Positions 52,216-64,000 of a stretch of 64,000 nt of DNA are shown here, in pieces. Position 1 is the first letter of the stretch. Every line of letters begins with the position of its first letter. The translations under genes were made by a program, and so were the position numbers. The notes beneath the pieces were generated by a model, which was not told the DNA's origin, made no database searches, and worked only from the letters and a program-made list of their open reading frames with translations. The stretch is from positions 31,234,128-31,298,127 of the forward strand of contig CM057154.1 of the NCBI GenBank assembly GCA_029962745.1. The letters run 5' to 3'. The DNA is from Echinometra lucunter (Eukaryota; Echinodermata; Echinoidea; Camarodonta; Echinometridae).

Positions 52216-55200
52216 TCAGGGGGTGGTTTGGAGGTTCTTGAGTCTATACACCATGCCCTCTGCATCCATCTCTCCTTTCTTCAGAGATTTTAGAAGCCGC
52301 TTGCAGGCCGTCTGGAGGGAGGGGGGCACGTCCCTACTCAGGAGGGGGCCGATGAAGACCTCGTAAGCACGTAGGAGGTTGAGATGGGCGTTCAATCCAG
52401 CACACTTCATATTTGATGAGCACTTGACTGGGCAGATGAATAGAAAATCAATAAAAGTAGAGTAAATGAAAAGAAAATACACCACAATACATAAAATACA
52501 AATAAATCTCAAAGGTCACAATTTAGCCTTGAAATGCTTACACCCAAAACTTGAAACTAAAATATGAAAACCTCTTTTACATGCAATGGTTTTCATCTAT
52601 ATGTACTGCTATCAAAACACTTTTATTCTTCTTGTATCAAACGTGTATCTAGCATATATTTTATTCATTTTCTTACCCATCCCAACAACATACAGCTGTC
52701 AAAACAAATCAAAATACATCCACTAAAAAATGAAACAGCATGGGAAGATTGGGGGGTGAGCAGAATATAGGAGGCAAGTTAAAAACTGAAACAGGGCCAA
52801 AACAATTCTATGGGACAGGTAATTTCCTTAACAAAGTCAAAGTCACTCCTTCTTTTCAAAATGATGGCCAAACCACCTTGACCTTCATAGGGAGGGCTGG
52901 TGACCATTTCTCTCACACTTGCAAGTGCATGAGGTAGTGGTGTGTTTATAGAGAGAAAGGAAATGACTCCAAGCTCTTTTCCTGTGTAATGCTTGGCATC
53001 CTACTGAGGATTCATATGACAGCATGGGTAGACCATCAACAACTAGTCCCTTGGACAGGACATACATATACAGAAACCCAGAAGTTCAATGTAGGCCTCC
53101 ATGGTTGTGTGTATGGGCCCATGGTTCTCACCAGGGCTTTTACACATGGCGGGGCCACCATGTGCAAATTTCAAAAAACAATTTTGCCTCCATGCGCAAA
53201 TTTAGAAGGGGAAATGCCACCATGTGTAAATTTAGACATGAAAGTGTATAATGGCACTTTTTGTATGCACAAAAAGTACCCAACCAAAACAAAGCCACGC
53301 ATTCCAGTTTTCCTTATCCTAAGGCCAATATGGTTCCCAGTATCTTAAACTCTATTTCTCCAAACACGCTCTGTTTATCCAAACTAAAGACCAGATATAA
53401 ATTATTGAAAAAGTGTATTATGGAATATCTGCTTGTGCACAGTATTCTCTGTAACCTAAAGATATCATGATTTTGATTTTTAAAAAACCCAGTGTGAGGC
53501 TATCCAGTTCCTTGAATTGAAGCCATTTGCTATGACGTATATGTCTATAAGATCACAAAACCTTTTCTGAACTTCATGTAGTTCCAGACAAAATCTAATT
53601 CAGTTGTAACTGCACAAAAGGGAGTATGTTCAGAATGAAAAACAACAAAGATCAAAGAGGGTTGGTCTAGACTTAAGTGAATGATCGGAAAAAAAAAACC
53701 CACATTAATCAGTAATCAGGGGTATGTTCAGAAAACGTGGTTTGAATTACAATGTCAATGTTACATGTACCTGTGCCCATGTGGTTACTATGACAATTTC
53801 CATGTCACTGTCAATAACTACTTGCTACCTTTTGCCGTTAATGAGTATCATGACTTGTCAGAATCACAGCAGGACTGCAGAGCAACAAGGCTATAAAAAT
53901 GAGGTGGGTGGGGAGAGGCTGAATTCTTCAAATAATTTTTGTCTGCCTTTTAAATTTGTAAAAGACGGATTACGCTATTCAGTTTTTGTTTCCTTTGTAT
54001 ATGTATGAAATCATGGGGTGGTCCGTGGACATGTTTAGGATAACGACTGGTGAGATTAGTGTAACATGGAAGTTTGTTTTGCAGATAATTTCAAGTTCTG
54101 GTAATGTAAATACAGTACATTTAGTTTCATTCTGTCAGAAATTTCTTACAGAAGTAAACAAAACCTAGACTAACTGTTCAAACTATAAACACATTGTAAA
54201 TAATATTTGCTTAAGAGGTCGACATTATTTAAACACTTAAATGAATGAAATCTTAGAAATTCAGGAGATTTTGCTTTCTGGATGAAGTATAATAGGTAGG
54301 TGCTACATGAAAATTTCTCAGATTAATACTGTAACGGAAATCCTTTGATATTTCGGTTATCCAAATCGCAAGAAAGAGAAATTTTTCACACAATAGCATG
54401 TGTCTCATCGTACAACTCTTGTAAGTCAACTGGCTTAGGGAACATTACACCATGAACAGGTCATGCAACCCCCCCCCCCAAAAAAAAAAAAAAGAGAAAA
54501 CAAATAAATTTATTCAGTTATTAGTATGGATTTGCCCATGTTCACAAAAATTAAAGTACAAGTAACACTAACCAGCAGATTTGCCATCAACGAGACACTG
54601 CAAGTTGGCATCACAGTCCGGTTCCGTGCTGCTCAGATCATCCACATCAGCCAGCTTGAGGGAGCCATCCACCATGACAAACTGCTCATCTCTGAAGTCA
54701 CTAATAGCCGTACTGCCCATCGGTGAATCCTCAAGGAACTGAAGCAGTCTGCCAATCTCCATACAATACTGGAAAATTACAGAAAAAAAAATGATCATGG
54801 ATTACAATTACAATTCGTAGTGTCAGTGCAAAAATGCCCCTAAATTTATTGTGTTCAGAAATGCCCTAACAGATGAGGCACATTTCAAAGCTCTTCTAAT
54901 AAAATCCAGTCGTGACCCTCCATTGTTTGGAAGTTATTGTTACCTTCCTTATGGATAGGTTTTGAAGATATAATGAAGCACTTTACGATTAATTTTCATC
55001 TTTTTTTTTATTTAAAAGAGAATGCCTTTTTGCATCACATCAGGCCGTTTCTGTGCTGATGCGACAAATTCAGGGTGCAGACCTGAATGGCAGAGAGAAT
55101 TGATCTTACAACCAGCATAACCAGTAGGTACTGGATTCAAAATCCAAGTGGTGGGCTAGTGCTCTTTAGGATAATGTTTCACTGGTTCTATGGATCACTG

Positions 55201-58200
55201 GTCCTACTGAAGTGTAATACCATGGCAAGAGCTCTGAAGGTGACTTTAAACTTGGTTAAATTCTTCTCCTTAATGCCACAGAGTATAAAAAGTGCAAATT
55301 GCAAAAGAGGTTCAACAAAAAATTCATAGTTTATGTTTCATAAAGGTCAAAAAGTCAGATCTGTATGCAGTAAAAACAGAAAAAAAAAACCATATCAAGT
55401 AACTCAAAACAAATGTTTCTGGTTTTCTAGTATATTTTGAAATGGATTTTCATTATTTTGGGTTTTAAACTAATCTCACACTTCGGTTGAATTCTATGAC
55501 CTTGTGATAGGGGTGGCGAAGTACATGAATGAACCTTATCGCATAATGCATTAATCCAAGGGGTAAATAAGATTAATATCAAACTTCAGAAACTAGATCT
55601 GGCCTACTGGAGGAAATAAGGAAGCATAATATGGAACTGGATTATCAAAGTTGAGTATCAAATAAAGGTGTCAACTTCACAGAATTTTGATCGATGCCTA
55701 CAGGTAAAAGAGGGTTCAAACTTTGCATTTTGAATGAAACTTTTTGCAAACACATATACCTCATTCAAAATCTACATTGTATTATCAATCATATATACAG
55801 ATTAACTTTCAGTTTCAAAATGATATAACTCTGAACCAGTCATGTATGCTTGCATAAAGTTGATATTTGTGTTAAATTCAGAAAAATCCTATCAATAGTA
55901 TCATGTTTTTATTTGTGAAAAAGAGCATTTTTTGAGTGATTTTTTTTTTTTTACTCATCACAAGCACAAGCAGAGCCGACATTCAGATCAAGAAATGAAA
56001 TTGGGAAAGCCATGTTACTTTGAAGGAATAGTGATCTCTTTAGCCATGAAAATCAGTCTAAATCAATCTAAACTAAAAGACAGATTTTATTTACATTTCA
56101 CTTCCCTTTGCCAGTCACAGTTATGAAGGCTACATACAAGAAAACAGTCCTAAAAAGACTGAATCTGACTGAAAAACCTTGAATGTAATAAGACAAAAAT
56201 AAAGCAGTGACTTGCATGCATGACTACATGTATTATGCTATCTTCTTTCAATCAAAGCCATTAAAGTTGTTTACAAACTGTCTCAAATCCTTAAAGTGAC
56301 AAGGTAGAATATTTATGGTATCCAATATGATATTTTCCCCTTAGATCAGATGATTAAGAAGTCTAGTACTCAAAGTAAACCAAATTATGCCACATGAGCC
56401 CAAAGAGCAAAAATTCCACACATTCGTGTACTATGCCCACATCACAATTTTTTAGATAAAAATAATCTGTAACATGTAGGCAACTGGCAACATTAATTTT
56501 GGGTGGATGGGATCTTTCAAAATATTTCCCCTTGTATAACAAACCTTAATGAGATCTGATCAAGATCATGACATGTGAATTTTGTGTCATATTAAATATC
56601 TGTCATATCTGTGCACTTAAAAGTAGTAATTTTGACATGTTTGCAGGATAACACAGAAAGTTGCCATCTGGCTTTAAAATGCTTTAATGATTACAAGTAT
56701 GAATTCCAGTAGTCCTTGCTAAACCTGTATCATTAGAATTTCCCTCTGATAACATGACAAATCATCAACATTCTGATGACTTTGCTCCTTTTGCAATAAC
56801 TCTACATCTGCATTCTACAACTCCAATACAATTGAAGAAAATGCTGTGTAACCACAAATTCAAACCAGGAGCTACAAATGCACTTTCTTCAGGTTCAAGC
56901 ACATATATATCTAGGTCAATAAATCAAGAGAATGGGGTCAAAGGATGCATCCCTTCTGATCTCAATTACATCCCTGCCCTACAGACAGATACACAGACAC
57001 TAGGCCCTGTTCAGACTTGTACATCTTTGTGAACTTGGTTTGGTTTGGTTTTATTTTCCATATGAATATAGGATATAAAACAAACATATGAATACAAACA
57101 AATGCGCATTACATGTATATCAAAATTCAAAAGAAAAATACAGCTGGAAAGCTCAATTCAGGGGCATATGCCTCTGTTCTTCTAGAGGTAACAATATATT
57201 TTCACTTTATATCCAAAATAAGTGATCAAGAGCATGTCAAAGATCTCTTGAAAAACAGAAAAATCAGGGGCATATACATGTAGTTAAGGACAATGACTTT
57301 TCAGATGGCTTTTCATTTACAAGTTGAAAACACTGATATATTATATAGCTGAAATGGAATTAACAGTTTAATACAATCAGCTATTAAATGCTACCAAAAA
57401 GTAAAGAAGAACAAAGAATTCATAAGAATTACTTTCAGCATCTTAGTGTTCCTCTACCACTGTCTTCTGAAGCTTCTGCTTGCTATCTCATACATGCAGT
57501 TTGATGGGTCGTGACCGAGCATGGGTATCTGTCACTTTGAGAGGGGGATGGTTGTATGGAGGAAGGATGGGTTTCAGCATGACAAGTCTACTTCCTCCTT
57601 CTCTCTTCACCATTTCTAGCAGACAGGTTTATGATGATGGCTTTAAATTTTAAAGGCCAGTTTCTGGGCAAAAATTGAAGGGTTTACTTACCTTTGAGAA
57701 GCAAAATAGTAGTTTGTTTATAAGGCTATACATCTACAAACGTGCAAATGATGTAAAGTCTGTCTTTCAAAATAAAAACTAAACTTTATCCAGGGCTCCA
57801 CACTACTTTTTTTATTTTTCATGGGGGTTGAGATCGCAATTTAAGGACATTGACCCTTTGTTGATTTTTTTTCTTCATATCTTAGGGGTTGGACCACTTT
57901 TTTTTGGGGGGGGGGGAGGGTGGGCTGGCACCTATTAGTGTCAAGTCCTGTTTTATCAGCAATATTGGTCAAACTTGGGTATGAAACTTGTCCTGTAAAT
58001 AATCATTCTTTATTTTGCAAAAACCATTCTGGCTTTCTGCAAAATATTAGAAGCAATTTAAAACAATCCCTCTCTTATTACAGGTTTTACTTGTCAGCTT
58101 CTGCAGGGTGGTGGACTTTCTAAGATATTGAAGAACATTCTTTTCATTGAAAAGAATTAACATTAATAAAGCTGCCATGTACATGTGCACCAAGGCCTAT

Positions 58201-61200
58201 TCAAATTTAGCTAAATCACAGGATAACTAAATCCATGCACCTGAGCTCCATACAGAGTACTGTATGTTCACCAAGCACATTGCACAAAATTGGAACTCAC
58301 ATGTAGGAAAGGAAATGTCAATTTTCCCCTGTACTTGGAAAACCTGGAAAAATGTGGAATTTGAATCAGTATCACTCAACGGAGGAAATAATGGGGCAAA
58401 TTCTGCCATGATTTCATAAGAATGCAAGACTGCTTATAACATCATGGATGGCATTAAACTTGTCTGTGATGCGAGGATTAGTAGTTTTTGTTGGTTGGAT
58501 TTGTCGTTCGATCCCACCCTGGATAAATGAAGCGCTAGGAGGGGCCGATGATTAATCAGTGAATAAGGCATTATGAATGCAGTAAAAGTCTGTCTTCTAC
58601 TCTTCTATAAGCTGGATACTTAAATGTGTTGATATTTACGGGTGTGGTTATCACCCAAGTTGTTTTATTACTAATAGCTTCTTCACATATAATTATTTTT
58701 TAAGTCTGCAAAAAGAAGTTAGAAACGTATTTGCTATTTCATAACAAAATGCTTCATTACACAATGTCTTGCTACTGGACATTTCATACAATAAATTTGA
58801 ATGAATAACTGTTCAATTAGATGTTTTTATGGGATGGGGGATGGCTGAAATGAAATCTTGGACTGTTTACCCTCTAAGGCTTGGTTGCTGCCTAGAATTC
58901 GAAAAAATTTAAAGATCATATTTCCAACATGTACATGTAATATGCCAACATGAATGTAGATTCATTTTTAAACCACTCTGGTTTTCATATGAAAGCATAT
59001 CATTCAAAAATGAAAATTGGATTTAACCTGTAACAGGTTCTCAAATTAGCTGAGGGATCGTATGACTCTCCCTTCGGTCTAGCACTGTGTTTGACAGGTT
59101 GTTGATGGAACGATATAATGTATCTTTGATCTTAAATCAGACAGCGTCGGTTTTGATTTAGGCTTGGAAAGAATCCAAAGGTTTTTCAATCTGTATACAC
59201 TATACAATGATGAAGGAGACCAAATACGTATGAAGGAATTCCAAAAACAGAACTTAGAGATACGTGAGCTATGCAGAATAAAAACATATCCTGTCTCTGA
59301 TGATAAAGCTACAGTCAGTTGAAATAAAAATGCACATTTTCTTTATACAAGTGGAATACTGCTTGGGCAAGTAATTCAAGTCTGGAAAAAAAGATTAAAT
59401 ACAAAAAAATTATCCTTGGGAAATCTCACATTGTGGTCACACTAGAAGAAATCCCTTAACAAAAAAACAAAACATAATGCTATTACGATGTAAAGTGTAC
59501 CGCACCAATATGCATACATTTAGGAATGACATTTCAAGGACAAAAAAAAAATGTAGTACTGTTAAATTGTAAATTAACTTCCTTACTGATAGTTTTGGAT
59601 GACAGCAATTATTCATACAAATTCAATGACAGATGACAACAAATATATGGTTCATACAATAACCACAGTTTTATAAAGGACAATGCCTTGAAGCCATAGC
59701 TACTCAGCATAATTTGTAGTCCAGCCATGTTGAAATCACAAATCAAATCGGCTTTGAAGGAAACCCTGTCTTGTATCTTAACGGAAAGGGAAATAACTAA
59801 TGAGACAAAAATGGTTTGTGTTCATCTAAGATTTTAAAGGTACAAGTAGCTGTGACACGAGCCCAGAGATTCAGAGCTACTTTACACTGAAAAAAAAAAA
59901 TGTGCAAGTATCCCATCCCATGACACTATCCTTATCCACCATGTGCATTATGAACAATAAAGCTAATACCAAAAGTTATCTTAAATGGCTTCTTGAAAAT
60001 GACCCCATCTTTTTCCACCTCTCATATTATATACATGTACAGTACAAGTTACATGTATATTGCTACACAGGTGGGACAGACTAAAGTTTTAACACTGTAG
60101 CACAACTTGATAGCATTCAATTTCATTTGAAAGAAGATACTTGATGGCTTGTCAACAACTTAAAAACCTAAATGGCTTATGATGCAAGGACTTACTTGGC
60201 TTTTTTATAACTTAAAGCAATAAAGTTTACCATCCAAACAACAACCTATAACCTTCTTGTCTTGAGATGCTTGATGATGTCTGGGTCCAGTGTATGTACA
60301 TACAGACCCTTAAAATGTGGACATGGGCATGGTGAACATGGATCATCCTCTCCCCAATATATGTATCATCTTTATTCAGTGTATTCATAAAGAAGTAAAG
60401 AAAACAAACAAAGAGGAAATACCCAGGTCCATGGCACAGTGCAATTAGAAACTGCAATTGTGCCAATGGCAGGGTATTTAAACAAAATAATGGAACATAA
60501 AACATGAATACACAAACATAATATATACAGAACATAAACCTATGGAGACTGATTAATAATTGTACAAAGTACGTGTAAAATGAACAAAACAAAACAAAAC
60601 AAAACAAAAAAAAAATGAAAAAAAAAAAAATGGAGAGAATCAAGGCTGTATGCCAACATTGGACATATTTTGTAAATTGTCATTCAATTGTGTCAATAAT
60701 AATAATAATAGTCCGGGGAAAATGGATTGCCATACAGATTTTACATATTTTTCAAATTAATTAGAATACAACAATGATGATCGAAGGGTGTCATATATAT
60801 GGAAGAGTTGTTAATATCATGGTATATATATATATATATTTATATATTTTAGCATCTCAGGAAACAAGTTAAACCAAGCCTTATCACGAATATATCATCC
60901 TCAATCATCCATCGATACTTTGAGAGAGTGATACACTGTACTTACTTTGACTCTTGTGGCCCAGGGTTCTTCCACCAGTTCATGAAGATGGACAGGTGAT
61001 CCTAGCTCCACCACCAGAGTCACGCCCCTCTCCTTGATATTAGGACTTCCATTTTCACTGCGCGCACACAGTCCTATCAAGTTCACAATGTTTGGATGCC
61101 TGACCTGACGTAGGATCATGGCTTCCTTCAGTACTTTGTACATGGCTAAAATGAGACAGTCTTCTTTCTTCTTGTAGATACCCTGCTCAAGACAATCCTT

Positions 61201-61848
61201 GACGCTTTTAACCTGCATCCCGGCGCTCTTGACCGCCACCTTCCGACCAAGGAGTGTCCCTTCCTGGACGATCTTTGTGTGACCCTGTCCAATGGTTGGG
61301 CCAACTTTGATGGTGTCCGTGTGCCGGCAACTGTAAATCTGCTGCTGCCTCTGGTTGCCATTATTTCCATTGTCACGTGAGTCTCCCACTCCTTCCCACC
61401 CACTTCGCTCTTCAATCCCCCGCACCTGAATGGTGCTGGCATGTTCCGAGTTGGCTTGCTCCTGCAAGTCCTCTATCTTTACCAAGAGTTCCTTCTCATA
61501 GGCTTCTGCCTCCGAGAGCTTACTTTTCAAGGTATCCACTACATGCTCAAGGTGGTTAATCCGACGGTAGTTCGAAAACAGGGACCCACCCTGGATGCCG
61601 CTTCCGATTCCACCACTGCTGAACGTGTAGAACAGGAGGGTCACCGAGATCAGGCTGGATAGAGCGATTGCTACGGTGTATGTTTGTAATCGTAGGTGTG
61701 CCCTCATCCTGGGGCATAGTGTAGAGGACAGCAGAGGACCTGCCAGAGGTTTGAGGGTTTCTTGAGTCCCATGGAGGCTTCTGCTGTGCTTCCGATCTGT
61801 CACCCTGGTGTAAAAGTTTGAAGTCTTGACATTGGGTAGGTACGTCAT
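52216..61848 (-). CDS. PKDCC/VLK-like secretory-pathway kinase
   Basis: Coding exons: 61848-60946, 54768-54573 and 52427-52216 (TGA 52218-52216), about 436 residues. The ATG is the first after an in-frame TGA; Met48 is an alternative start. A membrane anchor lies at about residues 57-77, a coiled-coil stretch at 95-132, then the kinase N-lobe: GQGHTK loop (187-192), VAVK with the ATP-site Lys (207), and LKEAMILRQVRHPNIVNL. Exon 2 has SPMGSTAISDFRDEQF and LKLADVDD, matching VLK SPLGS...LLDFRPRQF and LKVTDLDD. Exon 3 gives the cysteine/NLLRAYE region. VLK (vertebrate lonesome kinase) phosphorylates tyrosines of secreted and extracellular proteins. Vertebrate VLK is about 490 residues and has a further Cys-containing tail; here a stop falls two bases before a good donor (GTATGT). 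The neighbour NDH-2 is convergent. Confidence 0.85.
52428..54572. other. Kinase intron 2
   Basis: AT-rich. CACCATGTGCAAATTT recurs three times at 53145-53240, and a C9/A14 run is near 54472. I find no exon here. Confidence 0.5.
54769..60945. other. Kinase intron 1 with LINE 3'-end fragments
   Basis: 57039-57190 read on the minus strand is a LINE-like 3' end finishing in GGAAAATAAAACCAAACCAA. 60350-60470 (minus) resembles another, ending near GAATAAAGATGATACATATA. Simple repeats: AAAAC units (60577-60607) and TA (60820-60840). No coding sequence that I can support. Confidence 0.5.
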
Positions 61849-62169
61849 CAGCTCACGATAGGTCTCTTCTCCTCATCTCAGTAGCTTTAAAGAAGATACA
61901 AAAGGGTAAAAAGAAATTACTTAAAGTTTATGATACAAGTTAATAGTTCACTATAACAGTCCTTATTTCAACTGCAACTAAACCTACATGTACCTGATAG
62001 TTCTTATCATGACATTTCTTTCAAAAATATCTTTTCTTCTATTCTGGAAAAGTGAAAAGAAAAAAAAAATCATTTTCAATGGCCTCTGAAAATTTCACAA
62101 CTATTGTACATTTTCAAGTCATCATATTACATGTATTCTTGCCTCTCCCTAATTTCAAAATTTCTACCT

Positions 62170-62525
62170 GCTGGTTTGTGTCCCTTCCTCTAAGCTCCCC
62201 CCCCCCCTCTCTCTCTCTCTCTCTGTCTCTCACCCCCCCCCTTTCCCTCCTCTCTCTCCCCCCCCCCCTCTCTGTCTCTCTCTTTCTATCTCCTGTTGAC
62301 TCTCTCCATGTAATAATGTATCATTTTCACCCCTTCTCATGCTTTTCTCTTCCCTCTTCACCATAAAGCACCTCTCCCCGTCTCTAACCCCCCCCCCTCT
62401 TTCCCTCCTCTCCCCCCTCTCTCTTTCTCTTTCTATCTCTTGTTGGTTCTCTCCATGTAATAATGTATCATTTTCACCCCTTCTCATGTCATGCTTTTCT
62501 CTTCTCTCTTCACCTTAAAGCACAA
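62170..62525. repeat. CT-rich tandem pair upstream of the kinase gene
   Basis: Two copies, about 62190-62370 and 62385-62525, each with C-runs, (CT)n and the shared block CTCTCCATGTAATAATGTATC. It lies 320-680 bases upstream of the kinase ATG. Frames through it are low-complexity. Confidence 0.8.
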
Positions 62526-64000
62526 GATGCATTGCACTTCAAAGCTTCAAACCAGCTGTATTCACAATAGTACATGTAGTTTACAAGGCATGCTCTTCAT
62601 GTCCAAACTCAAGTTGTCAATTCTGATTATCCTTCTCTGAGATACACGTGTACCCTAGCAAGCTTTTAGACACCGCTTCACACGTCCCAACTACCAAGTT
62701 CAATATCCACAGATCAGACGAGAAGAGAGCTTGCCAAACCGACGTCTGTCTCTCACTGAAGGCAAACGCTCAAATGCCACAGGTACAGCCTCCCACACAA
62801 ACCTGCATGCATGCACCAACTCTGGATTAACAGCTCAGAAAATGTTCCTGCCCCTCCCCCCCCCCCTTCTCCTTACTGAGTTCCTGAATCCAGCTAAAGC
62901 ATTCATACAGTATTATGTTCAAAGCTGGGATGTAAACATACACCACTGTGAACATTCATTGTGGGAGGGATTTAATCCAATCCAAAAGACTTTTATTCAC
63001 TTGAATGTCTACCTCTGAATCGATTTCAACATGAATGCATTCTAATCAGGACTTTTACATTTACCAGCAGCAAAAATATGTTACAATTGAAAATATAAAT
63101 TTACCGATTTGTATAAACAGGAATTTTATTATTTCTTAGGTTGTCTACATTATAGGGATCAATGCACCTCAATACTGCTCATTTATAATCCTTTCATGAA
63201 GATTTTTGTGTACATGACAGTAAGCCGCCAGGCATAATAAAGATAGCAAGCATAAACTAGTTTTGTATCTTTATTGTCTGTTTGTAAACTTGCGAACCAT
63301 GATTACTCCCCTAATATTTGGAGATGAATAGCTGTAAAAATTCCACATGCCCTTCCTCTTCCAAATTATACCATAGTTGGATAGTTCTACAGTAAAATAC
63401 AAGTGTAAATGCAGCTATTTTCAGACTTGAAGTCATAAAATTGTTGTTTTGTACATCCATGAATGTTTGCAAGTGATACGAGGGTAGATGAATTAACTAC
63501 AGCAGGTATAATTTACTCTGCAAATAGTGCAAGCAAATAGTACCAGGTCACATGTCAATATCACAGCCTTACAAAACATTGGCAAATATTTGTGTCTCTC
63601 GCCGTGAAAGAAAGAGTAACATGCAATGTACAGATATTAAGGTAATTTTGCTACATGATGACCCCCTACAAATCATCTTTGGAATGTTTCCAGCAAGAAT
63701 TTAGTTTCATTTTGATGTCAGCATCACAACGCTCCTGTAGCTCTTAAGATCTTATCAAACGTTGAAAATGCTGAGAAGTTGATCTCAAAATTTTATACTA
63801 GAGGTAAATCATTTAGTAGTATCTATCCAGAAAGATAAGATTGCTAAAGGGCAAGTCCACTCTAATGTTAAGTTGGTTAAAATAAGAGCAACTGAAGAAA
63901 GACGCTTCAATTTTACAAATCTTTGAATCCTAAAATATGCCATTAAATAAATTTAAAAGAGAACTAGATATATGTGTTGATCAATAATATGCATGTTCAG
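62526..64000. other. Kinase 5' flank, no feature recognised
   Basis: AT-rich sequence. A 95-residue plus-strand frame near 62731-63018 passes through a C-run and has no recognisable domain. No promoter element stands out. Confidence 0.4.

Noticed and set aside
58485..58540. Box B-like CGTTCGATCCC, possible tRNA or SINE
   Set aside because: No convincing box A or cloverleaf upstream at the right spacing.
1..64000. CRISPR arrays, operons, bacterial promoters
   Set aside because: The DNA is eukaryotic; the tandem repeats are satellites and modular transposons without spacer structure.

Overview
The window is animal nuclear DNA. Genes are split by GT-AG introns, most of the sequence is transposon-derived, and there are microsatellites, foldback elements, LINEs and a tRNA-derived SINE. 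Gene content fits an echinoderm, most likely a sea urchin: a type II NADH dehydrogenase, a PKDCC/VLK-type secretory kinase, a precursor resembling echinoderm AN peptides, and TU-like modular foldbacks. The taxon is an inference; no marker gene fixes it.

Layout. (1) 1-18.4 kb holds two diverged copies of one segment (about 1-5425 and 9865-15612). Each carries a promoter and signal-peptide exon of a small secreted-peptide gene, a hairpin repeat, a pogo-like MITE and a minus-strand RNase H-bearing LINE. The signal exon of the second copy heads a complete three-exon gene (gene A, 9991 to 7114, 75 aa); in the first copy it has a premature stop. (2) 18.4-32.8 kb is a nest of tandem duplications built from the 5' flank, TATA box and signal exon of a related gene, interrupted by several transposons whose empty sites survive in sister copies. 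It ends in gene C (minus, 32335 to 30920), whose second exon encodes five 11-residue repeats with Gly-Arg-Arg-Arg sites, i.e. a candidate precursor of amidated peptides. (3) 33386-41117 (+) holds the last seven exons of a type II NADH:ubiquinone oxidoreductase. Its N-terminal exons are not visible, and one exon has two decayed tandem copies beside it. (4) 41-48 kb is intergenic and repeat-rich. (5) 52.2-61.8 kb (minus) holds a PKDCC/VLK-like kinase in three coding exons. (6) 61.9-64 kb is its 5' flank with CT-rich repeats.

The main discovery is the small secreted-peptide family. Its members share a 67-bp phase-1 signal exon and a TATA box about 100 bp upstream of the ATG. They differ completely in the mature exon and sit in a locus with several dead promoter/exon-1 copies, a birth-and-death pattern. 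Repeats around these genes carry dense nuclear-receptor half-site arrays and perfect palindromic hormone-response-like sites, an unusual regulatory load. Gene models come from reading splice sites and phases by eye; no search or transcript was available.
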